Below, in pieces: positions 17,366 to 25,455 of a DNA stretch of 37,213 bases. The notes beneath the pieces were generated by a model. The model was not told where the DNA came from, did not search any database, and saw only the letters and a list, made by a program, of their open reading frames with translations. The position numbers were made by a program, and so were the translations under genes. How positions within the stretch are numbered: position 1 is the stretch's first letter; each line of letters begins with the position of its first letter. Where the stretch lies: contig JANQRQ010000176.1 in the NCBI GenBank assembly GCA_028284485.1, positions 1-37,213 on the forward strand, read 5' to 3'. Origin of the DNA: Planctomycetaceae bacterium. Its GTDB lineage: Bacteria > Planctomycetota > Planctomycetia > Planctomycetales > Planctomycetaceae.

Positions 17366-19072
17366 ATGAAACAACAAATATCGACCCCCGCGAATCAACA
17401 TTCTCGATTCATTTCTCGCAGGTTCATTTCGACTCTGGTGATGTTGCTGGCTGCTTTCGTCGGTACGGCTTTGACAACAAACCACGCGTCAGCCCAAGAA
17501 AAGCAAACTCATATGGTCGCCATGCGCGACGGGACGCTGCTGGCAACCGACGTCTATTTGCCAGCCGACGCCGAGTTACCTGTCCCGGCCATTTTGATGC
17601 GCGGCCCCTATGGAAAGAACCGGTCCGGCGGAAGATTTGCACCAGGGGTCCTTAATCGAGGTTACGCGCTTGTCGCGCAAGACTTGCGCGGCCGCTTCGA
17701 ATCCCCGGGTAGCGATGCCGTGATCTTCCACAACGATGGCTGGTCCGAACGGCGCGATGGGCACGACACCCTCGAATGGATTGCCGCTCAAACGTGGTGC
17801 AACGGCAGCGTCGCCACCACCGGCGGATCGGCGTTGGGAATCACTCAAAACATGATGGCACCGGGCGCCCCGGAATCCTTAAAGGCACAGTCCGTCAGCG
17901 TCGCATTTTCCGACATGTACACACAAGGGGCCTACCAGGGTGGTGTGTGGCGAAAAGCGCTCATCGAAACCTGGCTGACGATGAACCGTTTTGATCCCGA
18001 AAGCCTCGAATCGTTTCGTGCTCATCCCCGTTACGACACATTTTGGGATGCGCTCAACGCCGAAGCCCAGGCAGACCGTGTGCATTCGCCGGCCATCTTT
18101 GTTGGCGGTTGGTACGACATCTTCCTGCAAGGAACAATCAACTCGTTTACGACCATTCAATCACAGGGGCTCTCCGGCGCCAGGGGGAATTGCCGCTTGA
18201 TCATCGGCCCATGGGCTCATGGTTCCTTTAACCAGTTGAAGTACCCTGCCAACGCTGCCCAACGCCCCGCGGCAGCCGAGCCATTTCGCTTCTTTGATTA
18301 CCACCTGAAGGGCGAGAAGAACGGGGTCGAAGATGACTTGCCCGTTCACTACTACGTCATGGGTGACCCAACCGACGACGATGCCCCTGGAAATTACTGG
18401 CGAAGTGCGAAATCGTGGCCGCCTCCCTCAAAACAGGTCCCCTTTTACTTGTTGGAGGATAGGCGGCTCGCACGCACCAAACCGGCTGACGATGCCGCGA
18501 TTTCTTTCAAATTTGATCCTGATAACCCTGTCCCCACAATCGGCGGACAGAATCTGACGATCCCTAAAGGGCCCATGGACCAAACATCGGTCGAATCTCG
18601 ACCCGACGTATTGCTGTTTACGACTCCCGTGCTAACCGAACCCCTGGAAGTCACAGGACGAATCACGGCCCGCTTGTTTGTCAGTTCCGACTGTCCCGAC
18701 ACCGACTTTACGGTCAAGCTCTGCGATGTCTATCCCGATGGCCGCTCGATGCTTGTCACCGACGGAATCTTGCGGGCCAAATACCGTGAGTCATTCCGAG
18801 AACCACAATTGTTGCAACGCGATGAGGTCTATCGGCTCGACGTCGATCTGTGGAGTACATCATTGGTCTTCAATGCGGAGCACAAAATCCGAATCGCCGT
18901 GTCTTCGTCGAACTCTCCGCGTTTCGAGCCGAACTCCAACACCGGCAAAGATCCGATGGCTGACGGAAAAACACGCGTCGCAACCAATACGATCCACTTA
19001 TCGCAAGAATACCCGTCGCACGTGATACTGCCGGTATTTGACCTGCCGCATGCCCAAGCCGATTCGCAGTAA
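17366..19072 (+). CDS. Exported CocE/NonD-family alpha/beta hydrolase
   Basis: The 568-residue protein has a signal peptide: charged start, hydrophobic ISTLVMLLAAFVGTALTT and a probable cleavage site after HASA at about residue 43. The mature part is an S15/CocE-type serine hydrolase. The nucleophile is Ser155 in TTGGSALG; Asp251 in GGWYDIF and His285 in GPWAHGSFN complete the triad. The C-terminal third (from about residue 400) is the jelly-roll X-Pro dipeptidyl-peptidase C-terminal domain. The family cleaves esters, amides or Xaa-Pro peptides; the substrate is not predictable. GGAGAGG lies eight bases before the ATG. It appears to be a single-gene unit. Confidence 0.92.
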   Translation: MKQQISTPANQHSRFISRRFISTLVMLLAAFVGTALTTNHASAQEKQTHMVAMRDGTLLATDVYLPADAELPVPAILMRGPYGKNRSGGRFAPGVLNRGYALVAQDLRGRFESPGSDAVIFHNDGWSERRDGHDTLEWIAAQTWCNGSVATTGGSALGITQNMMAPGAPESLKAQSVSVAFSDMYTQGAYQGGVWRKALIETWLTMNRFDPESLESFRAHPRYDTFWDALNAEAQADRVHSPAIFVGGWYDIFLQGTINSFTTIQSQGLSGARGNCRLIIGPWAHGSFNQLKYPANAAQRPAAAEPFRFFDYHLKGEKNGVEDDLPVHYYVMGDPTDDDAPGNYWRSAKSWPPPSKQVPFYLLEDRRLARTKPADDAAISFKFDPDNPVPTIGGQNLTIPKGPMDQTSVESRPDVLLFTTPVLTEPLEVTGRITARLFVSSDCPDTDFTVKLCDVYPDGRSMLVTDGILRAKYRESFREPQLLQRDEVYRLDVDLWSTSLVFNAEHKIRIAVSSSNSPRFEPNSNTGKDPMADGKTRVATNTIHLSQEYPSHVILPVFDLPHAQADSQ

Positions 19073-19220
19073 ATGGGCAGCAGCGATGATCCATGTGGGC
19101 CTTGCCGGAATCTGTGATAATTAGCCGCAGAATCCAGGCATGCTCTCACTGGCGACGGATCGCCTGTAATGAAGGCAGAGGAGATCTACCTGTATTCAAT
19201 CAGAAGCGCTAAGGGCCTGC

Positions 19221-19502
19221 TCAATCGGCATCGGCCGATTCGACGTCGCCTTCGCCGAGGCAGGCCATCAGGTGGTAGAGCTGATTTTCTTCGCACCGCT
19301 GAAGGTATTCCGGCGGCATGCGCCCCACCGTGTCGTCATCCCATTCGATGATGTAGTTCAGCACGGATTTCTTTTTGGAGGCTTCCACAATCGTGCCGGT
19401 CCAGCCTTCCACAAGGATTTCGGGAAATTCGGGGGCAGTCACACCATCCTTTACGCGAATTCGCGTTCCGGCTTTCAGTTTTCCCGTGCCTTTTTTTGCC
19501 AT
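19221..19502 (-). CDS. Small conserved hypothetical, SH3/KOW-like
   Basis: The 93-residue product starts with a Lys/Gly-rich tail (MAKKGTGKLKAGTRIRVKDG). A compact core of about 50 residues has the alternating pattern of a small beta barrel: VEGWTGTIVEASKK, NYIIEWDDDTVGRMP, then a short helix (EYLQRCEENQ) and an acidic end. It resembles SH3/KOW-type folds that fix a protein to RNA or protein, but I do not recognise a named family. The reading frame, Lys-rich start and sequence composition look coding. No strong ribosome-binding site is visible. It stands alone, convergent with the CocE-type gene. Confidence 0.7.
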   Translation of the reverse strand: MAKKGTGKLKAGTRIRVKDGVTAPEFPEILVEGWTGTIVEASKKKSVLNYIIEWDDDTVGRMPPEYLQRCEENQLYHLMACLGEGDVESADAD

Positions 19503-19936
19503 CGTGACAATCTGTAACGGAGAGAGCGGACAAGGGCGGCTGTCGAACCGCTGAGGCTTTCAATTTCTAACGCTGACTCGCCCGTCGAGGCGAACTCGCA
19601 ATGCGACCAGCATTACCCGTGGAAAACCTACATAATTTGTCCGGTGCTGCCAAGCGATCATCCCCACAATTCCTCAATCGCCTGGGATTATTCGGGTTTC
19701 AGGAGATCACGGGGGCACCACCCGACCCTTCACATCGAGGATTGCGTCACGACATGAGGGATCGACCGCTCGCGATGGGTTGCCTCGAAAATTCTCCGAT
19801 TCTCCGACTTAACCGCGGCGGCAATTGTTAAGATTCTTTGTAGACGTAAGACCAAACCATTGGAGCACTCTGCCGCGTCGCCCATCGCAGATCTGGTCGA
19901 CGCCGATCAGCGTAACGCACTGTTTAGGGGAACATA
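19503..19936. other. 434-base gap before nitrilase gene
   Basis: Short frames on both strands have no recognisable content. The stretch lies between divergent genes and should contain promoters for both; no clear -35/-10 pair was identified. Confidence 0.4.
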
Positions 19937-20827
19937 ATGAAACTGCGAATCTTCGTTTTGGTGTCAGCACTGGTGACGTCTTCAGGATTGTCGATGCCGG
20001 CAGATGAGATAGAAGCACCCCAAACGCTGACCGTGGCTGTCGTCTCGTCTCACAGCCAATTCTGTGATCCCGCCGCCAACCTTGAGCATTTTAAGTCGCT
20101 CATCGCGGAAGCCGTCGAAAAGGAAGCCCGATTGGTCTGCTTTCCAGAGCTTTCTTTGATGGGATATTCGACTGAAAAAGAAATCTTGAAGGTGGCCGAG
20201 GAAATCCCCGGCCCACATACGGAAAAGCTCGAGGCGATTGCTCGCTCTCACGACATTTACCTATCGGTGGGGATGGCCGAGAAAGAGGGGGACAACTATC
20301 ACATCGCTCAGGTCCTGATCGGCCCTGGCGGGTACATCGGTAAGTACCGAAAACATTTCCCGACGGGAGTCGAACGTGCCTGCGGATTTTCGCCGGGCAA
20401 AGCTTTTCCCGTCTGGGACGTCGATGGCTTCCGTTTCGGTTTCAATATTTGCGCCGACGGCCGTAGCCCCGACACGATCAAAATCTTGAAAGAAGCCAAA
20501 GTTGATGTCGTCCACCATCCCCACGGCAACTACTTGAGTTTGGGTCGTGATTCTGAAGAGTGGACGAGAGGGAAAGTCGTGTACTTCGTCCCCCGTGCGA
20601 CGTTGTCACGAGCATATATTCTGATCAATAACTCGGCGGGCGACATCGACACGCCGAGCGGGAAACTTCAGTTTGGTAGCGGCGCATTGGCAATCGACCC
20701 GCTGGGCCAAGTTATGGACCGGACGACTCAAAAAGATCGTAACGAAAAAATGATTGTCGTTACGCTGACCAGACCGCTGTCTGCATTCGTCCCGCCGTTC
20801 GAACTTCGGCACTTGCACAAGAATTAG
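19937..20827 (+). CDS. Exported nitrilase-fold carbon-nitrogen hydrolase
   Basis: The 296-residue protein belongs to the nitrilase superfamily, which hydrolyses nitriles or amides through a Glu-Lys-Cys triad. These are Glu71 (FPELSLMGYS), Lys139 (GKYRKHFP) and Cys172 (NICADGRSPD). A short signal peptide is visible (MKLRIFVLVSALVTSSGLS, cleavage near residue 20-23), which is unusual since most nitrilase-superfamily enzymes are cytoplasmic. The core matches amidase branches rather than true nitrilases. AGGGG lies eight bases before the ATG. The gene is followed by a convergent mtfA. Substrate unknown. Confidence 0.9.
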   Translation: MKLRIFVLVSALVTSSGLSMPADEIEAPQTLTVAVVSSHSQFCDPAANLEHFKSLIAEAVEKEARLVCFPELSLMGYSTEKEILKVAEEIPGPHTEKLEAIARSHDIYLSVGMAEKEGDNYHIAQVLIGPGGYIGKYRKHFPTGVERACGFSPGKAFPVWDVDGFRFGFNICADGRSPDTIKILKEAKVDVVHHPHGNYLSLGRDSEEWTRGKVVYFVPRATLSRAYILINNSAGDIDTPSGKLQFGSGALAIDPLGQVMDRTTQKDRNEKMIVVTLTRPLSAFVPPFELRHLHKN

Positions 20828-20949
20828 CCGACACGTGGTACGGTCGAAACGCATCGGTAGGTGACTCATCGCATCACCAGCGGCTCGGCCAATTTAATGA
20901 TCCATTCGGCGAATCATCCGCGGGCGGCTGAGGCTCGGCGCGACCTCAA

Positions 20950-21729
20950 TCAATAGTCGGACCAATGAGCCGGGTCGAGGCGATAGTAGTCGCGTAGGAT
21001 ATCGTAGACGTGCGGGAGGTGGCTGCTCAACATTCGTGAGTTCTCGAAGAAAACTTCGGTGATCACCGCGAAATACTCGGCGACGTTTGTCGCCGCGTAG
21101 CAGTCGATAAAGCTGCGCCTGCCATGGCGACAAGCATGCACCAAGCGTTCGTATTCCGGCTGCAAGACTTTCACCCAGCGTTGGAAGTGCTGCTGCGATT
21201 CGATCGGCGGTGTCCCGTCCAGCGTACGGCCGTTCATCATATCGAGTTGGTGGGCGAACTCATGAAAAACCAAATTCTGGCCTGGCTGTTGGCGTCGTCC
21301 GCCGGAGAGAACATCAGACCAGGAAAGAATCACCGGCCCTCGCCACCACGCTTCTCCCAAGCGAGTCTGCCCCCCTTCGATGACGACGCCGGCCCGGGTG
21401 ATCTCGACATCTTTGGCAACGTACGGATCAGGATAGACCAAAATCGACAACACATGGTCGAAGTAGACATTGTTCTGGCCCAGTACCAGTAGACAGGCCA
21501 AAGCAGCGATTGTCACTTTGACCTCGTCGGTGATCTCCAATCCACGACAGCCTTCCCAGTTCTTCTCCGCAACAAACACTTGGGTCATTTCTCGCAAACG
21601 ACGTTGCTGATCAGCCAATAGTTGCCGATCGTGAACGACGTTCGAAGCGATAATCGCATTCCACTCGTCCGGGAATGGTTCCTCAAGAATTCGTCGCCGC
21701 CGCCTCCGTTTCAGCCATTTGAAGAGCAT
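20950..21729 (-). CDS. mtfA: MtfA-family zinc-dependent peptidase
   Basis: MtfA is a cytosolic aminopeptidase; in E. coli it binds the Mlc repressor and so affects glucose PTS regulation. The 259-residue protein has the active site HEFAHQLDMMNG (two zinc His and catalytic Glu) and the downstream NVAEYFAVITEVFFE helix carrying the third ligand. VFVAEKNWEGC and SILVYPDPYV are typical family phrases. The N-terminus is strongly basic (KWLKRRRRRR). Length matches the family (about 265). GAGG lies 10 bases before the ATG at 21729. No PTS or Mlc gene is in the window, so its partner is open. Confidence 0.92.
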   Translation of the reverse strand: MLFKWLKRRRRRRILEEPFPDEWNAIIASNVVHDRQLLADQQRRLREMTQVFVAEKNWEGCRGLEITDEVKVTIAALACLLVLGQNNVYFDHVLSILVYPDPYVAKDVEITRAGVVIEGGQTRLGEAWWRGPVILSWSDVLSGGRRQQPGQNLVFHEFAHQLDMMNGRTLDGTPPIESQQHFQRWVKVLQPEYERLVHACRHGRRSFIDCYAATNVAEYFAVITEVFFENSRMLSSHLPHVYDILRDYYRLDPAHWSDY

Positions 21730-22064
21730 GCGGCGAGGACCTCTCGCGGATTCCAGTATTCACCTGCCAACAGAGCCAAGTCCGTTGGAGAATCGGACAG
21801 GACGATCCGGCAACCGTAACGCGGGACGCGGAGCGCCTTTGTTGCATTCTATAGCGCCTGCGCAGATTTGTGGCCATGACAAACGTTTTATTGTTCGTTT
21901 GCAGGAAACCGTACCGTGACCGAACAGCAGAAGGCCGCTCCAATGAACCGGCGGTCGCGAATTGGAGCGTTTTTAGAAAATGTGTAACCGTCCGTCCTCG
22001 CGGTCACACGGCATTGACCTTGTCAAAAACCTTAGTTCGTGGGCATCGGAAAGAGCAAATTGCT
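21730..22064. other. 335-base gap upstream of mtfA, mostly repeat
   Basis: Between mtfA and the desaturase (both minus strand). The right third is the second copy of the dispersed repeat; the left part shows no gene and presumably carries the mtfA promoter. Confidence 0.45.
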
Positions 22065-22066
22065 CT
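21957..22066. repeat. Dispersed ~110-base repeat, copy 2
   Basis: Second copy of the element at 9042-9156, same orientation. It keeps GCGTTTTTAGAAAA, CCTCGCGG, TTGAC-CTT-GTCAAAA and AAAGAGCAAATTGCTCT. Its final palindrome (22052-22066) overlaps the last bases of the desaturase stop codon. Read on the minus strand the palindrome is followed by TTTCC, so it could double as a weak terminator for the desaturase. Confidence 0.75.
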
Positions 22067-23024
22067 AGCCTTGCGGTTTTTGTTGGCGATCGGGAATGGC
22101 ATCGCAAACATCGGTCGCTTGACCGAATAGGCGAAGTAGCTTGATCGACCACCATGTCATATCGATTTCCCACCATCGATGACCGGCAGGGGCTACGCGT
22201 GGGAATGCGTGGTGATTGTTGTGCCACCCCTCACCATAACTCAGCAGGGCAACCCACCATAAGTTCCGAGATTCGTCGCGGGTCTGGTAATTCCGGTATC
22301 CCCACAAATGCGTGGCGGAATTGACAAACCACGTGCTGTGGTACGCGATCGTCATACGCACACATAGCCCCCACAACAGGAACGGGAGGCCACCGATCGC
22401 ATAAAGGGCGACCGCCGATCCGATTAGCCACAGCCCGTACGTCCTTTCAAAGAGTCGCAATACGGGACGCTGTCGAAGTTCGGGAATGAATTTTTCGTAC
22501 AGGGCATCAGCTTCTTTTTGATACCGGAAGGGCATCAACCACAGCAGATGTGACCACCATTTTCCATCCAACGGCGAATGAGGGTCGCCCTCTTTATCGG
22601 ATCGTGCGTGATGCAGGCGGTGTGTTGCCGACCATCGTAATGGCGACCCTTCTCCTGATAAGACACCGCACAACAACACTAAGAATTCCGAGGGTTGCTT
22701 CAGCTTAAAGGATCGGTGCGACAGATAACGGTGGTAGCCTAAGCAAATCCCAATGCTACAGGTGAACCAGTGCAACAAAACACAAACAGCGAGCGCCTGC
22801 CAAGTGAAGAAGAATGGTGCCGCCAAACAACCGACATGCATTCCACCGATCCATAGCACAACGGACCAGTCATAAGGCCGTTTGTGAATGTCGGCGGGAT
22901 CGAACATTTTGGCGGGATCGAACGCGTACTCGCCATCTTCAATAACGAGTTCAGGAGTTTCGTCCAATTCGATCGGACTTGCTACGGACTCGGTATCCAC
23001 AGTTTCAACAGCTGATGTCGACAT
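22065..23024 (-). CDS. Membrane acyl-CoA desaturase (delta-9 type)
   Basis: The 319-residue protein is a di-iron membrane fatty-acid desaturase that introduces a cis double bond, adjusting membrane fluidity. All three histidine boxes are present: HRYLSH, HRLHH and HNNHH. GWHNNHHAFP and GDPHSPLDGKWWSHLLW are typical of stearoyl-CoA-type enzymes. Four hydrophobic segments flank the boxes. I chose ATG 23024 (MSTSAVETVDTES); an in-frame TTG at 23078 with GAGGG upstream would add 18 residues. A good -10 lies about 100 bases upstream (40 from the TTG) and the phased TGAC array lies beyond it. The stop overlaps repeat copy 2. Confidence 0.93.
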   Translation of the reverse strand: MSTSAVETVDTESVASPIELDETPELVIEDGEYAFDPAKMFDPADIHKRPYDWSVVLWIGGMHVGCLAAPFFFTWQALAVCVLLHWFTCSIGICLGYHRYLSHRSFKLKQPSEFLVLLCGVLSGEGSPLRWSATHRLHHARSDKEGDPHSPLDGKWWSHLLWLMPFRYQKEADALYEKFIPELRQRPVLRLFERTYGLWLIGSAVALYAIGGLPFLLWGLCVRMTIAYHSTWFVNSATHLWGYRNYQTRDESRNLWWVALLSYGEGWHNNHHAFPRVAPAGHRWWEIDMTWWSIKLLRLFGQATDVCDAIPDRQQKPQG

Positions 23025-23125
23025 GGGTGGGCTCGCAAAAGGTGTGAGGAATAATGCGGGGTTAATTCCATCGGCCAAGGGCGTCCCTCAGCGGGGCGGT
23101 ATCTTAGGCCAAATGCAGGCGAGGA

Positions 23126-23157
23126 AGTATAGAGGTTTTCGCCGATTCGTGTGTCAG
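23126..23157 (-). promoter_or_regulatory. Candidate promoter of the desaturase gene
   Basis: On the minus strand TATACT (23131-23126) is a five-of-six match to a -10 box. The best -35, CTGACA (23157-23152), is 20 bases away, longer than ideal, and is itself the last TGAC unit of the phased array. A weak -35 spacing of this kind suits an activator-dependent promoter. Transcription would start near 23119. Confidence 0.45.
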
Positions 23158-23211
23158 CCGACCGTCATAATTGAGTCAAACTTGCGTCATATTTTTGTCA
23201 AAGAAATGTCA
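23153..23211 (-). promoter_or_regulatory. Six TGAC half-sites phased at 11 bases
   Basis: On the plus strand GTCA occurs at 23153, 23164, 23175, 23186, 23197 and 23208, every interval being exactly 11 bases. On the minus strand this is TGAC-N7 six times. The four spacer-adjacent bases are often A/T rich. The geometry is that of tandem sites for OmpR/PhoB-type winged-helix response regulators, which place half-sites 10-11 bases apart. The array runs into the desaturase promoter. Likely an operator or activator site; the regulator is unknown. Confidence 0.7.
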
Positions 23212-23412
23212 CGGCGCAGCAATTACCACTGGACATAACGTCCGACTGGCAAACAAATAAGGGACATGGGCCTAAGGCATGCTGTCTGGCGCCAGTGCAA
23301 CGAGGTGTCTGCGCCGTCGAATTGCTTATGACGGTCGAGATTGGTAGCGACGACGCAGCGAAGAATCGCCTGCAAAAACGATGGCCGAATCGAGCGATTG
23401 ACGATTGGCCTC
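23212..23412. other. Remaining gap between array and PAS-GAF-REC gene
   Basis: No gene is supported; together with the promoter and array this completes the 23025-23412 intergenic stretch. The GC/AT pattern shows nothing else I can name. Confidence 0.35.
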
Positions 23413-25122
23413 TTAATGCTTCGCCAAGTCGGCGGGCGAAGTGAATGCGGCTTCGACTTCGGTAATCAACTGATCGAGCCGAAACGGTTTGTACAAAACC
23501 GATTTCAATCCCATTTGGCGAGCTTTGACAATGGAATGGGAAGGATCGTAACCGAATCCGGTCATCAGGATCACCGGCAAGTGCTCGTTAATCTCGCGAA
23601 GCCGACAGAAGCAGTCGAACCCGGTCATATCGGGAAGTCGAATATCGGCGAGCACGGCATCGTACTGGAAACTGCGAACCATCAAGAATGCTTCTTCGCC
23701 ATGGTGAGCCGTCTCGACATCGCACCCGAATCGACCAAGCAGCTCATGAGCGGCACGCCGAACTTGTTCGTCTTCGTCGACCACGAGGATGCGTTTGCCG
23801 CGGAGGTGGGGGCGTTCGGGTTTGGGAGGCAGTGGAGAATGAGCCACCTTCGGGGCAATGGCCTCTCCGACGTTGTGAATTAATTGCTTGATTTCGCGCG
23901 TGTGCTTGAGGACGCGCTGTAATCGTTCGCAAACGACAGGTTCATGACCAATGTAGCGTTCCAAAATCCAGGCGGCGTCGTTGAGGATTTCGTCAACGGG
24001 GTTGGCGACTTCGCGGAGAATCATCTCCGTGCTTTCCGTCGCCGTGGTCATCTTTTCGGCAACCAGCAGTTCCAATGTGTTGAGCGCGACCGCAACTTCG
24101 CGGCTGAACAGTTCTAGAAACTGCAAGTCGTGTTCGTTAAATGCACCGGGGCGAGGGCTTTCGACATTGAATGTTCCCAACGTTTCGTCATGCAGAATCA
24201 GGGGAACGGTCAAGGAGCTATGCGCATCGGGTGCACCAACCAGATAGAGCGGGTCGCTGCGCGTGTCTTCGCAAAGGTAACTCTTTCCAGTCGCGGCCAC
24301 GAATCCGGTCACTCCATTGCCCTGAGGCTCGGCGTACAATTCGCGACCCGCTGCCACCGGCTCCATACCGACGACCAAAAGTGGCGCTAATTGCTTGGTC
24401 CGCTTGTCGATCAAACGAATTTCGACCGTTTCAAATTCTAATAGGTCTTTGGTGTAATGAACGATCTTCGACTTGAGCAATTCGATACGATCGTCGACCG
24501 ACATCTCCGTGATTTCCTGAGGCGAAAGATCCCCCAGCTCCAACCCGGCTTGGTAAATCGCATTCAGCTTGTGACGCAACAGAACTTCTTCGGAAACATC
24601 CCGCACCATGACGATGAGCACGGAGGGTTCTTCGACCTGGTCATCGAACGCGGGAGTCGCATGAACTTCGAAGAAGGATTTTTCCCCGACATGCAACGTA
24701 CTCTTGGCCGCTTCGCCAGATCCGAGCGCCGTATGGAAGGGACAGAAATCGGGTCCCAATATCTCGGGAGTGCCGAATGCATCATAAAAGCTAAATCCGC
24801 GAAGCGACTCTGCGTGACCGGTAAGGCGGTGCAATTGCTGATTGCACCATAGGATGTTCAAATCCTGGTCGAGCAGAGCGATACCATCGGGGATTTGCTC
24901 GAGCAAGCCGCCGGCTTGCAATAAAAGCGCGGCTACGGAAGTCCCTTCGCCTAAGCAAAACAGCCCGGAGAAATCTTCAGATTGTAACCTCTCCAGGCCG
25001 GCAATTAAGGATTCGGGGCGAACCACTTCGTATCGATCGTCAAACCGATGTTGAAGCTCCTCGTTCGGATCACCGTCTTTAGCGAAGACCAGAATCCTGG
25101 GCCGGACTGACACCGTTGTCAC
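23413..25122 (-). CDS. PAS-GAF-REC signalling protein without kinase domain
   Basis: The 569-residue protein has an N-terminal segment of unknown fold (about 1-70), a PAS domain (about 74-185, IPDGIALLDQDLNILWCN), a GAF domain (about 190-360, with GNGVTGFVAATGKSYLCED and LGTFNVESPRPGAF), a two-helix segment resembling a HisKA dimerisation domain but without the phospho-accepting His (about 365-430), and a C-terminal receiver domain (about 447-560). The receiver has the acidic pair VVDEDE, phospho-acceptor Asp493 in ADIRLPD and the conserved Lys in LYKPF. No HATPase, DNA-binding or cyclase domain follows. The frame is open upstream to an ATG at 25221, but a strong promoter lies inside that extension, so I use GTG 25122 (GTG 25113 is possible). 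Confidence 0.85.
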   Translation of the reverse strand: MTTVSVRPRILVFAKDGDPNEELQHRFDDRYEVVRPESLIAGLERLQSEDFSGLFCLGEGTSVAALLLQAGGLLEQIPDGIALLDQDLNILWCNQQLHRLTGHAESLRGFSFYDAFGTPEILGPDFCPFHTALGSGEAAKSTLHVGEKSFFEVHATPAFDDQVEEPSVLIVMVRDVSEEVLLRHKLNAIYQAGLELGDLSPQEITEMSVDDRIELLKSKIVHYTKDLLEFETVEIRLIDKRTKQLAPLLVVGMEPVAAGRELYAEPQGNGVTGFVAATGKSYLCEDTRSDPLYLVGAPDAHSSLTVPLILHDETLGTFNVESPRPGAFNEHDLQFLELFSREVAVALNTLELLVAEKMTTATESTEMILREVANPVDEILNDAAWILERYIGHEPVVCERLQRVLKHTREIKQLIHNVGEAIAPKVAHSPLPPKPERPHLRGKRILVVDEDEQVRRAAHELLGRFGCDVETAHHGEEAFLMVRSFQYDAVLADIRLPDMTGFDCFCRLREINEHLPVILMTGFGYDPSHSIVKARQMGLKSVLYKPFRLDQLITEVEAAFTSPADLAKH

Positions 25123-25155
25123 CGTTAAGTTTTTCTTAAGAAGAGTACTGTAAGG

Positions 25156-25184
25156 ATTATAGAGCCGTCCGCAGTTACGGACAA
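25156..25184 (-). promoter_or_regulatory. Strong sigma70 promoter with spacer palindrome, PAS-GAF-REC gene
   Basis: Minus strand: TTGTCC (25184-25179), exactly 17 bases, then perfect TATAAT (25161-25156). Transcription would begin near 25149, giving a leader of about 27 bases to GTG 25122. GTCCG-TAACTG-CGGAC spans the end of the -35 and the spacer, a plausible operator. TTAAG-AAAAA-CTTAA in the leader (about 25126-25140) could mask the ribosome-binding site. Confidence 0.65.
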
Positions 25185-25455
25185 CCCGCTCAACCGGCCG
25201 ACGAGACCGATTTGTCGTCACAATACGAGGCCAAGACCCGGCTGATGTTCGATTGGATCACTTCTGGAAGGTCCCGGTTTTGGCCAAGCGCATTCTCTCC
25301 TATCGCTACACGTTTGATCGGCTGATTCCCGTCGAGACGATGACCTCGACAGCGGGAATTTCACAGAAAGCAGGAACATCCCCTAGGAGCAACTGGAACA
25401 TTCCATACGATGCTCCTGAGTACGCCCGTTTCTTGCCCCAGTGTTGGAAGAAAAA
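25185..25455. other. Gap between PAS-GAF-REC promoter and YchF-like gene
   Basis: No gene is supported. Short frames on both strands lack recognisable content. This is the 3' region of the YchF-like gene; no hairpin with a T-run was found. Confidence 0.35.

Noticed and set aside
23153..23211. Classical PhoB Pho box controlling the desaturase
   Set aside because: The 11-base spacing fits, but the TGTCA-like direction is on the plus strand while the desaturase is read from the minus strand, and no plus-strand gene follows. I keep it as an array for an unknown regulator.
23341..23883. 180-codon plus-strand reading frame downstream of the phased array
   Set aside because: It is almost wholly antisense to the receiver domain of the PAS-GAF-REC gene and has no protein signature.
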